Of a stretch of 64,000 bases of DNA, positions 1 to 9,000 are shown in pieces. Origin of the DNA: Hawksworthiomyces lignivorus. Lineage: Eukaryota; Ascomycota; Sordariomycetes; Ophiostomatales; Ophiostomataceae. The stretch covers positions 64,810 through 128,809 of the forward strand of contig NTMA01000029.1 of assembly GCA_002917075.1 (NCBI GenBank), written 5' to 3'. Position 1 is the first letter of the stretch, and each line of letters begins with the position of its first letter. Both the position numbers and the translations under genes were made by a program. The notes beneath the pieces were generated by a model. The model searched no databases, was not told the origin of the DNA, and was given only the letters and a program-made list of their open reading frames with translations.

Positions 1-3000
1 TCATGCTGCGGCGGCTGCCGCCGCCCATCTGTGAGCCGATACCCTGGTCCAGGTTGTTGACGATCTTGCCCAGGCTGACGTGGATCTTGTACAGGGCGTT
101 GCGGCTGGTCGCATCCGACAGCAGCTGGCCGTCGACGGCGTCGGACACCTCGTCGTACAGCGCCCGGATCTTGTCCTCGCTCGACGCGGGCGACACGTAC
201 AGCTTGCCCAGGAGCGGCGCCACGACCTTCTTTTCGTCCTCTGTTTGGAGATGGTCAGCAACAAGGAACAGAAAATTGAAGGCAAGCACAAAGAAGCTCA
301 AAAGAAGAAGAACAAAAAAAAAAGAACTTACTGCTGGCATTGCCGTGCAGGCGGTCGAGGATGGCGCTGGCAAACTCGAGGTGGACGTCGCCGTCGACGT
401 TCTTCTTCTCGGCGCCGCCGTCGGCGGGCATGCCCGGGCTGTAGCACTTGCGGGGATCGGTCCAGTCGACGAGGCAGGCGCCGATGGTGGCGAGGCTGAC
501 CATCTCGGCGTCGACGTCGGCGTCGTCGTCCTCGAGGCCCTCGCGCACGTTGAAGAGGACGTGCAGGGCGTCGAGGGCGACGGCCTGCATGAGGGCCTGG
601 TTCTCGGGGCGCGAGTAGCAGAAGACGGGCAAGAAGTAGTTGAGGGCCTGGCGCACGCCCTGGTTGGCGGCGCTGGCGGGCTCAAAGTAGGCGACGACGA
701 GCGTCTTGAGCAGCTCGAAGGCGACGTCCGGGTCGGTGACGACGCGGCCCAGCAGCAGCTTGGAGACGGCGACGACGGCGGTGGCCTGGACCTCGGGGGC
801 CTTGGCGCCGGCGCGCAGGGCCTTGACGTAGACGCGCAGCAGGGCCGGGTTGCTGGACAGCAGCTGGGCGCCGTGGACGTTGAGGATGTCGGTGAGGATG
901 TGTAGGGCGGTGGTCTGCAGCGAGGTGTGGCCCTTTGTGTAGAAGCGCATAAAGACCTCGAGGTTCTCCTCGGCCAGCGAGCGGTCGAGCAGGGCGCAGA
1001 GGCCCAGGCACACGAGGCCGCGCTCGCGCACGGGGGCCTCGTGGCTGCGCACGGCGGGCACGACCAGGTTGTTGAGCATGGCGACCAGGTGGTCGTTCTT
1101 CTGCAGGCTGCCGGCGACGTTGGCGAGCATGCTCTGGACGATGTGCAGGCACTTCATGTTGATGACGATCTCCTTAATGGCCTTGGCCTGGGCCTCCTCC
1201 TCGGTGAGGGCGGGCTGGCGCGACGCCTTGCTGCTCTTGGTGGGCGTGGTGTCGCTGCTGACCTCGGACTTGGCCGAGTGGAAGCTGTCGTCCTCAGCGG
1301 CGGCCTCGTTGGTGTCGACGTCGTCGAGGATGGTGTCGTGGACGTCGGCGACGGCCTCGAGGACGATGCTGCAGAACTCGCGCTCGCCGGCGGCGTCGGG
1401 TGCGCAGATGTCGCGCAGCACGTCGACCGTCAGCTTGGTGACCTCGTCTGGCAGCTCCGGGATGGACAGGCTCTGGCGCAGCAGCGCAAACATCTTACGC
1501 CGGCCGACCTCGTCAGAGTAGTCGAGGGTCAGGGCGATGTGCAGCAGCTGCTCGACGATGAACTCCTGCTCGACGGTGTCTTCCTCGTCTTCCTCCTCGT
1601 CGTCCTCGTCGATCTCCTCCTCGGCGCGCTTGACTGCGTCGACGAGCACCTTGATGTAGCGCTCGAGGTAGAAGGCCAGCTTGGTGACCTCGGGCAGCTT
1701 CTCCTCGATGAGATACTCGTACTTGCCCGAGTCGTCGCTGCGGCAGAAGTCGTTGAAGCTGCGGGCCATGAAGACGGACTCGGCAGACAGCGTCTCCCAG
1801 AAGGCGTCGTCAAAGGCGACGGCGTCGCGGTAGTCGGGCCGGCCCTCCCAGAAGCCCTGCATGGCCTCGAGGGCGACGCCGTCCTCGACGCCCGAGTTGA
1901 CGACGTCGATACGCTCGAGCAGCTCCAGGAGGCCGTCGAAGCTGGGGGCGGCCGGCTCAGCCGGCGCCTGGCCGTCTTCGCCCGCAGCAGGAGGCACGCC
2001 CGCGCAGTCTTCGATCCAGCGCTCGCGGAAGAGGCGGCCGGCGGCCTTGCGGACGTTCTCGTCGCGATCGCGCAGGCCCCAGCGCAGCAGCTTCTCGCGC
2101 ATGGAGAGCGACAGGTGGCGAAAGTCGCCGAGGGCGGGGAGCAGGCGCGAGTAGACGGCGCGGCGGGTGGCGGGGTCGGCGTCGCGGGCGCGCTCGAGCA
2201 GGTAGGGCAGGGTGTTGGGCAGGATGGGCAGGTTGACCAGCAGGGAACGGCGGACGTCGGCGCTGGGGTCGTTCTGGAGAACCTCGAGCAGCTTGTCGAG
2301 CAGGCCGGAGGCGGCGGCGCCGCTGCCGCCGTCGCTGTCGTCCGAGTTCTGCTCCTCCTCGACAGAGTTGCCGGCCAGGCGGCCCAGGCCGAGCACGGCC
2401 TGGGCGCGCACCATGGCCTCCTTGTCGCGGATGCGGCGCAGCAGGCCAGTGCGCAGCTTCTGGAAAAGGTCGTCATCGATGGCGTCCAGCGAGTTGACGA
2501 TGTGGGAGATAAGCTGGGTGGCGCGGTAGCGCACGTACTTGTCCTTGGCCACCAGCAGGGGCAGGATCTGCTCGACGAGATGGCCGGTCAGGCGCGTGCC
2601 AGGCGTCTCGGGCATGGTGCTAGCGTCCTCGTCGACTTCGCCGAGCAGCTCGTTGTCCTTCTCGATGGCATGCCGCAGGAACAGGCCGATGAAGCGCACG
2701 ACCTTGTCGCCGACTGGCTCCGACTTCTTGACGGGCATGGCGCGGTAGACGCAGCGCACAAACTCGGTGTTGAAGTCGTCCTCGTGGAACTCGGTGGACC
2801 CAGAATCGGCCGCTCTGCCGGAGGACTTGACACTGGTGGGCTCGTAGCAGCAGGCCTCCTGGATCTTGCGCAGGTTCACGGCCAGCTTCCGGTGCGATGC
2901 GGTGTTCTTCTGGGCTTCGCGGAAGATGGGCGCAATCTTTCCCCGCAGGGCATTGTCTTCAGGTTCTATGGGAATGTCGAGATTGACGGATGAGGCTCGA

Positions 3001-3098
3001 GAGGCCGCAGACATCCGTCCGTTGAGTGTCGTCGACGAGGCCTTATGCGACATGGCGGCCGACGAGGTCCGCGAGGACCTAGATGTTCGGGCAGGCAT
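1..3098 (-). CDS. cnd3: Condensin complex subunit Cnd3 (Ycg1/CAP-G), C-terminus beyond the window
   Basis: This is the non-SMC HEAT-repeat subunit of condensin, which with its kleisin partner binds DNA and compacts mitotic chromosomes in the nucleus. Exon 1 runs 3098-332 and exon 2 240-1; the intron (331-241) begins GTAAG and ends CAG, and the join keeps the frame. About 1,002 residues are visible and the gene continues past the left edge. The N-terminus is Ser/Arg-rich; then come helical HEAT repeats with motifs such as ALGRLA-type turns and KYVRYRATQLISHIVNSLD (around residue 195). An acidic linker (EEEIDEDDEEEDEED) lies near residue 500, and the C-terminal part carries the Cnd3 C-terminal domain (IVINMKCLHIVQSMLANV and following). 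I chose the Met at 3098 because the longer upstream frame is low-complexity. It is divergently transcribed from Nop4. The family call is firm; the far C-terminus is not visible. Confidence 0.93.
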
Positions 3099-3542
3099 CT
3101 CTGTGTTTGTTTTGTAGAAGTCGGCAAGAAAAGAAGAAAAACAAAGTAAAGCAGATAAAACAAATAAGCGATAGGACAGAAGCCCAGCGTCTAGTGTAGA
3201 TAGACGGAGACTTGGCTTGTCGATATGGCTCTTCTTCTTTTGCTGATATGGAGAAAAAGGAAGCCTTTCAGCGGTGGGTCGTGACAACTGGCGGCAGTCG
3301 TCAACAAAACGCTCCTGCATTGTTTATTTTGATCCGTTTTTGGACTAGTTCACAACATACCCACTTCACCACGTGATTACGATAAGATATCTTATCGGAT
3401 AAGAATCTCCACTTTAATTTTTTCGAAGACATCCACTTAAAAAAAAAAGAAAAAGAATTAACACAGCAAAAGAAAAGAGGAGGGAAACTCTCTCAACAAC
3501 CACGACAGAACCGACAGACAAAACGCCACGAATTGATCAGAC
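3099..3542. promoter_or_regulatory. Bidirectional promoter with GATA palindrome and CACGTGA box
   Basis: This 444-base stretch separates two divergently transcribed housekeeping genes. It contains CACGTGA at 3370-3376, the core seen in bHLH/Cbf1-type sites. An 18-base perfect palindrome at 3380-3397 (CGATAAGATATCTTATCG) holds two opposed GATAAG sites, and a third GATAAG follows at 3398-3403. The clustering is seen in the sequence; a shared regulatory role for both genes is inferred. Confidence 0.55.
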
Positions 3543-6098
3543 ATGGCTAAATCTGTCACACAGAAGCGCCGCAGGGAGGCTGAGGCCGACCAAGAGCGCC
3601 GCCACGAAACAAACGGCGAGCCTACAGATGGCACCTCGACTACGACATCGACTTCTGCTGCACCGCCTCCGTCAAAGAAGGCCCGCGTGGAGGAGCGCCG
3701 CTCTATCTTTGTTCGCTCGCTGCCCCCGACGGCCACGAGCGAGCAGCTGACGGCGTTCTTCTCTGAGCATTTCCCTGTCAAGCATGCTACTGTAGTCACG
3801 GATCCTAAGACTAAGGCGTCTCGCGGCTACGGCTTCGTCACCTTTACGGACGCCGAGGATGCCGCCGCCGCCCAGGCCCAGTTAGACAATCAGCTCCTCG
3901 ACGGCCGGCGCCTACGTCTCGACATCGCCGAGCCTCGCACCCGGCAGGCAACGAACGGCCGGCAAGCTGCTGCCGCCACATCTGCCAAGTCGATCGCCGC
4001 TGCCGCTGCCGCCGCCGAAAAGAAGAAACAGCGCGAGGAGGCGCTGGCGGAGGCGCGGAAGGCGCCCAAGCTGATCGTGCGCAACCTGCCGTGGAGCGTC
4101 AAGACGTCGCAGGACCTGGCGGCGCTTTTCCGCATGTACGGCAAAGTCAAGTTTGCGGATCTGCCCTCGTCCAAAGGCGGCAAGCTGGCGGGCTTCGGCT
4201 TTGTGACACTGCGCGGCAAGAAGAACGCCGAGAGTGCCATTGCGGGCGTCAACGGCAAGATTGTTGATGGGCGCCCACTGGCCGTCGATTGGGCCGTCGA
4301 CAAGCAGAAGTGGGAGGAGCAGCAGCAAAAAGAGCAGCAGGAGCAGCAGCAAAAGCAGAGCGACGAGGAGGACGAGGACAGTGAAGAGGGCAAGGAGAAA
4401 GAGACCAAGGCGTCCAAAAAGGCCAAAGCAGCCGACAAGCCCAAGACGGCCGAAGAGCTGCAGGCAGAGGAAGACATGCGGAATTTCATGAAGAACAACA
4501 TGGAAAATCTAGAGGAAGAAGATGAGGACGATAGCGATGACGAGGACGGCAAGAAGAAAGATGGAGACGATGAAGACGATGACGAAGACGACGATGATGA
4601 CGAGAAAGACTGGGAGGACGAAGAGGACGATGAGGAGGGAGGGGCGAAGGTGGATGATAGGCCAAAGAAGGAGCTGCTGACCGACAACTCGGCCACGCTC
4701 TTTGTACGCAACCTGCCGTTCACGACGACGGACGCTGAGCTCAAGGCGCACTTTGCCCAGTTCGGCCCGCTGCGGTACGCACGCATCGTCATGGACCGCG
4801 CCACAGATCGCCCAGCGGGCACGGGCTTTGTGTGCTTCGTCAAGGAGGACGACGCCAAGGCGTGCCTGCGCGCCGCGCCACGCCTCCAGCAGCAGCAGGC
4901 GGCCAAAGGCGACGCAAAATCTGTCGCCGCAGCCGCAGCCGCAGCCGCCATTGGCAGCAGCGGCGCGAAGCACTCGGTGCTGCAAGACGAGCGGGTGGAC
5001 CGGGACGGGCGGTACACACTGCAGGGCCGGGTGCTGCAGGTGGCGCAGGCGGTGAGCAAGGAGCAGGCGACGAAGCTGTTCGAGGAGGGGGCGGCGGGCG
5101 AGCGGGCGCGGATGCGAGACAAGCGGCGGCTGTTCTTGCTGTCGGAGGGCACGATCGCGGCCGGATCGGCGCTGCACGCGCTGCTGCCTCCGGCCGAGGT
5201 GCAGCTGCGCGAGGCCAGCGCGCGGCAGCGGCAAAAGCTGGTCAAGGCCAATCCGGCGCTGCACCTGAGCCTGACGCGTCTGGCGGTGCGCAACCTGCCG
5301 CGCCACGTGGACTCCAAGGCGCTCAAGGAGCTGGCGCGGCGCGCCGTCGTGGGCTTTGCCACCGACGTCAAGAGCGGCACGCGCGAGCCGCTGTCCAAGG
5401 AGGAGCTCGCGCGCGGCGGCCAGCAGGACCGCGAGGCCGAGCACCTGCGGCGCGCCAAGGGCAAGGGCGTCGTCAAGCAGGCCAAGGTCGTCTTCGAGAC
5501 TGACAAGGGCTCCAAGCTCGCCGACGACCGCGCCGGCGCCGGCGCCGGCGGCCGCAGCCGCGGCTACGGCTTCATCGAGTACTGGTCGCACCGCTGGGCC
5601 CTGACCGGCCTGCGCTGGCTCAACGGCTACGCCGTCCCCAGCGAGGACGGCCGCAAGACCCACCGCCTCATCGTCGAGTTCGCCATCGAGAACGCCAACG
5701 TCGTCGCCCGCCGCCGCGCCAACGAGGAGAAGTCGCGCCTGCCGCGCGCTCCCAAGCCTGCGGACGGCCAGAAGGACGGCGACGACAAAGGCCGCAGAGA
5801 CGCCACCGGGAGAGGGCGCGGGCCAGCAGGCAAGCCGCGCGGCAGCAAATTCAGCAAGGACATGAAGAAGATGGGCGGCAAATACGGCAGCGATGGCGAC
5901 AAGGGTGCCGCCAAAGTTAGCAGAGATAGCAAAGCTGGCAAGGCCGGCAAAAGCGCTGGCAAAGGCGCTGACGGCGGTGCCGAGGAGGCGAAGCCGAGCA
6001 AGAAGGAGAAGGCCGATGCGAAATTGGCGCTGCGGCAGCAGATCATCCAGCGCAAGCGCATGGTGCGCAAGAAGAAGAGCGCTGCTCGACGAGGATGA
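3543..6098 (+). CDS. nop4: Nucleolar four-RRM ribosome-biogenesis protein Nop4 (Rbm28-like)
   Basis: The protein has 851 residues and a single exon. It acts in the nucleolus in 60S subunit assembly and 27S pre-rRNA processing, as known for yeast Nop4 and human RBM28. Four RNA-recognition motifs are visible by their RNP2-like cores: SIFVRSLPP near residue 52, LIVRNLPW near 175, LFVRNLPF near 382 and LAVRNLPR near 578. RNP1-like cores follow (SRGYGFVTF, LAGFGFVTL, AGTGFVCF, SRGYGFIEY). Between RRM2 and RRM3 is a Gln/Glu/Asp-rich acidic stretch (about residues 258-370) that could form coiled coil or disorder. The C-terminal 120 residues are strongly basic (Lys/Gly/Arg), as usual for nucleolar proteins, and end in KKKSAARRG. 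Order, number and spacing of the RRMs fit Nop4 better than generic RRM proteins. Confidence 0.92.
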   Translation: MAKSVTQKRRREAEADQERRHETNGEPTDGTSTTTSTSAAPPPSKKARVEERRSIFVRSLPPTATSEQLTAFFSEHFPVKHATVVTDPKTKASRGYGFVTFTDAEDAAAAQAQLDNQLLDGRRLRLDIAEPRTRQATNGRQAAAATSAKSIAAAAAAAEKKKQREEALAEARKAPKLIVRNLPWSVKTSQDLAALFRMYGKVKFADLPSSKGGKLAGFGFVTLRGKKNAESAIAGVNGKIVDGRPLAVDWAVDKQKWEEQQQKEQQEQQQKQSDEEDEDSEEGKEKETKASKKAKAADKPKTAEELQAEEDMRNFMKNNMENLEEEDEDDSDDEDGKKKDGDDEDDDEDDDDDEKDWEDEEDDEEGGAKVDDRPKKELLTDNSATLFVRNLPFTTTDAELKAHFAQFGPLRYARIVMDRATDRPAGTGFVCFVKEDDAKACLRAAPRLQQQQAAKGDAKSVAAAAAAAAIGSSGAKHSVLQDERVDRDGRYTLQGRVLQVAQAVSKEQATKLFEEGAAGERARMRDKRRLFLLSEGTIAAGSALHALLPPAEVQLREASARQRQKLVKANPALHLSLTRLAVRNLPRHVDSKALKELARRAVVGFATDVKSGTREPLSKEELARGGQQDREAEHLRRAKGKGVVKQAKVVFETDKGSKLADDRAGAGAGGRSRGYGFIEYWSHRWALTGLRWLNGYAVPSEDGRKTHRLIVEFAIENANVVARRRANEEKSRLPRAPKPADGQKDGDDKGRRDATGRGRGPAGKPRGSKFSKDMKKMGGKYGSDGDKGAAKVSRDSKAGKAGKSAGKGADGGAEEAKPSKKEKADAKLALRQQIIQRKRMVRKKKSAARRG

Positions 6099-6442
6099 TC
6101 GGCACGGAAGTCTTGATTTCATTTACTATTCACCATTGCATAGCTGAGCCGAAAAGTGACATTTCCTACATTAAAAAGAAAAAAGTATAGAAAACCCATT
6201 CTGGTTGCTAGGTTTCTCGCAAAATGACTGTAAAATATATATATACAATTCAAACATGCCCCTGAATCAAAATGCAATGTGTGTGACCTGTTTGTATACA
6301 AAAGCCTCGGGGTATCCTGATTTCAACCAAACTTTGCATCCCCTCGAGGCTGCCTGAGCGGAGTAAAGAATGTGGAGGTCATAGCCAAAATCGATCGTGC
6401 CGTCCTGATCTTCGTCCACTGTAGCTTTCCACTCATCCAACT
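6099..6442. other. Intergenic, convergent 3' flanks
   Basis: These 344 bases lie between the stop codons of two convergent genes. The stretch is AT-rich, with TATATATATA at about 6236-6245. I see no gene here; it presumably holds both 3' untranslated regions. Confidence 0.6.
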
Positions 6443-8065
6443 TTATTTCCAGAACCAGCCCGTCGTCTTGCTGCTCTGCTGGCTGACTGCTCTGCTCTCC
6501 TTGTGCGCGACGCTCTTCTCTGTCGGCTGCACGTCGTCCTGGTCGTCGTCGGCGTCCTCCTCCTCGGTCTGGGCGACGGCCACCTCCTGAGGCTGCGGCG
6601 ACCGGATCGTGTAGCGCGTCTCGCGCGCGACCTCGCGGCCGTCGGCGTCCAGCCGCCGCACCGTGGTCTTGACGTGGCGGTTGCCGAACGCGTCGACGTG
6701 CTCCTCGGTCGACCGGATGGTCTCGCCGCCATCGTCGTCCCTCCGGCTCCGCCGCTGCTCCTCCGTCTTCTGCACCGCCGCGTCGCCATCGCCATCGCGC
6801 GCAGCAGCAGGCGCCTCGGCGGCGGCGGTAGTGGCATCGAAACCGCCCGAGAAGGTCTTGATCAGGCTGCTCAGCGACTTCTCGGCGTCCGCGTACGCCG
6901 ACCGCACCATGGCGTAGAGCTCGTCTTCGGCGGTGGGCTGGCGGTCGCCGTCTGCGCCGTCTTCGCTCTGCGCGCTGCTGCTGCTGTTTCCAGCGCTGCC
7001 CGCCTGTCTCTCGCGCTCGGCCTTGGCACCCGTGTCTTCGTCGATGATGCGGCCCAGTACGCGGAACACGCGGTCCAGCCCGTCAAAGAGGCCGCCCTCA
7101 AAGAGGCTGCCAGGACCGCTAAACGGTCTCGGAGCCATGTGGTGGCGGCGGTCGGCGGCGGCGCCCGCATTCTCGTCGACATTGTTCTCGTCGTCGTCCT
7201 CGTCGTCATAGTCGTAGTCGTAGCCCTTGTCCCCCTCCTCTTCTGCCTGCTGCTCTCGCCACAGGTCGCGGTCGCGCTCGGCCAGCGCGGCGACGGCCTG
7301 CACGACGCTGTCGCTGGGCGTGTCGGCCGTGACGCTGTCCGCCTCGGTATCGGCCGCCGCAGCAGCGGCCGCCCGCGGGAAGTAGGCGTCCAGCAGGCGC
7401 TGGCTGTGCAGGCGGTGGAAGAACACGTAGGGCGGCTCGACGGCGCTGCCGTAGCGCATCTGGAAGCGCAGGTTGCGGTACGAGCGGGCGGCCAGGTCCA
7501 GCAGCGGCCGGCCGCTGCTGGCGCGCAGCAGGTCCTCGAAGGCGTCGGCGTAGGTGAAGGCGTAGGGGTCGGCACCCAGCGGCACGTCGCGCGGAACCGG
7601 TGGCGGTAGCAGGTGCAGTTGCTGCTGCTGCTGCAGCTTGAGCGGCGAGTAGGGCGAGTAGTAGACAAACTTATGCCACGCGAGCAGCTGCGCGGCGTCG
7701 ACGCCGTCCAGGACGTCGTCGTCGTCGTTGTTGTCGCCGTTGTTATTGCTGTTGTTGCTATTGTTGTTGGATATTGGTTGAGAAGGGGACGCAGCAGGCG
7801 CCGATCCGGAAGATGATGATGAAAATGCGGTGGTGGTGGTCGGCGGAGACGAGGTCGGCTTAGCTCCGTCGTCGTGGTTCGTGTTGCTCTCGGTGCGGCC
7901 TTCGCCGGAGCCAGCCTCATCACCGGGGTCGCGACCCAGGTTCAGGTTCTTCGTCACCATGGCCGGGATGCCCAGCAGGCCATTGAGCGTCGCGCCGATG
8001 TGGGTGTCCACATGCTGCTTCCAGCGGATGAAGGGGTTTCTCGGCGGGTCGCTGTCCTCGCCCAT
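6443..8065 (-). CDS. Unrecognised 540-residue acidic fungal protein
   Basis: This is one uninterrupted frame of 540 codons with fungal coding composition. I do not recognise a family. No signal peptide or membrane segment is visible. The N-terminus (NPFIRWKQHVDTHIGATL, residues 9-26) and blocks such as AWHKFVYYSPYSPLKLQ, DPYAFTYADAFEDLL and PPYVFFHRLHSQRLLDAYF look like conserved folded segments. They are separated by low-complexity runs: Asn-rich near residue 100, Gln-rich near 155, Asp/Glu-rich near 300. A C-terminal block (EEHVDAFGNRHVKTTVRRL, about residue 450) is rich in alternating charged residues and may form beta strands. It is convergent with Nop4. The start at 8065 is the first Met of the frame, in good context. 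A soluble cytosolic or nuclear protein is likely; function unknown. Confidence 0.75.
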   Translation of the reverse strand: MGEDSDPPRNPFIRWKQHVDTHIGATLNGLLGIPAMVTKNLNLGRDPGDEAGSGEGRTESNTNHDDGAKPTSSPPTTTTAFSSSSSGSAPAASPSQPISNNNSNNSNNNGDNNDDDDVLDGVDAAQLLAWHKFVYYSPYSPLKLQQQQQLHLLPPPVPRDVPLGADPYAFTYADAFEDLLRASSGRPLLDLAARSYRNLRFQMRYGSAVEPPYVFFHRLHSQRLLDAYFPRAAAAAAADTEADSVTADTPSDSVVQAVAALAERDRDLWREQQAEEEGDKGYDYDYDDEDDDENNVDENAGAAADRRHHMAPRPFSGPGSLFEGGLFDGLDRVFRVLGRIIDEDTGAKAERERQAGSAGNSSSSAQSEDGADGDRQPTAEDELYAMVRSAYADAEKSLSSLIKTFSGGFDATTAAAEAPAAARDGDGDAAVQKTEEQRRSRRDDDGGETIRSTEEHVDAFGNRHVKTTVRRLDADGREVARETRYTIRSPQPQEVAVAQTEEEDADDDQDDVQPTEKSVAHKESRAVSQQSSKTTGWFWK

Positions 8066-9000
8066 CTTTGGTGGCGCTCTCTGCTAATCGGCTGTTCTTC
8101 TAGTGACCAGCTGCTGCCAGTCAAAATGATTGCGGTCTTCTTGTTGAAAGAATGATTTACTGCCTTGCGATAGGTTGTGTGTCTTTTGCTTTTGCTGTTG
8201 CTGTTGCTGTTGCTGTTGTAGAACAGAGTCGATACGATGAGATGGCAAAATGGCAAGATTCGAGCGGCAACGAAGAGGAATAGTCGGATGCGCCTTTACC
8301 GGGCAGGCGGTGTCTCTGCGCGCATAAAAGCGGGGATCCCAATCGGATGACAACGGGTAATTCAGGGTCTCCGATCGCTGTAAGTCAGAGGAGGAGGACG
8401 GCGAACACCGCTGGCTTTTAGTGGCTTATACACTAAAACACTGCGGGGTAATGCTCATAAAAGTGGTTTTCTCTGCTACGTCAGTTATTATAGGACATAA
8501 TGAGTCTTCCTATTTGGGGAATTAATCCACACACCGTCCTTTTTAATAGATACACCACAACAGCGCTATGATTTGCCAAACATGAGGCCATTACCGTGGC
8601 ATTCCAGAAGCTGATGGCGAGCAATTACGATAATTTCTACTTAAAAATTCAAAATAAATCACTGAAAAAATGCCATAAGTAATCTATATACATGTGCCCT
8701 TTCCACGTTTCTATTTCTCTAATGGCGCATTTGCTTCCACACCAGATGCTTAATGGTGCTTACAGGTCCTTTCATTGTGACCTAGCTGACTACAATTGCT
8801 ACATGTACTTGTAATCATAGCGCTACTGCAAACGCGACTAATCAAGAGACGGCATAGTAGTGCAGGACCAGTGGTGTCTTTAATAGAATGGGACGGTGCG
8901 TGTATTAACTTCCGTTTTTATCATTCCTTCTCAGTCACGATAAAAGAATCCTTTAAAATTTACGACCTGTTTGTTTGTACGAAGTAATGCGACAGACATT
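8066..9000. other. Intergenic with CTGTTG microsatellite
   Basis: No gene is seen in these 935 bases. A short (CTGTTG)n run lies at about 8190-8217, upstream of the preceding gene. From about 8450 the DNA becomes AT-rich and is the likely promoter region of the following regulator gene. Confidence 0.55.

Noticed and set aside
927..2993. 688-codon plus-strand open frame
   Set aside because: It is antisense to the Cnd3 coding region. GC-rich codon bias removes stops on the opposite strand, and the translation has no family resemblance.
3890..6122. Two overlapping minus-strand open frames of over 530 codons each
   Set aside because: They are antisense to Nop4, low complexity (Ser-, Ala- or Leu-rich), mirroring Glu/Asp and Arg codons of the real gene.
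8190..8217. CTGTTG run considered as a CRISPR- or telomere-like repeat
   Set aside because: It is a simple hexamer microsatellite without spacers, and a eukaryotic genome has no CRISPR arrays.
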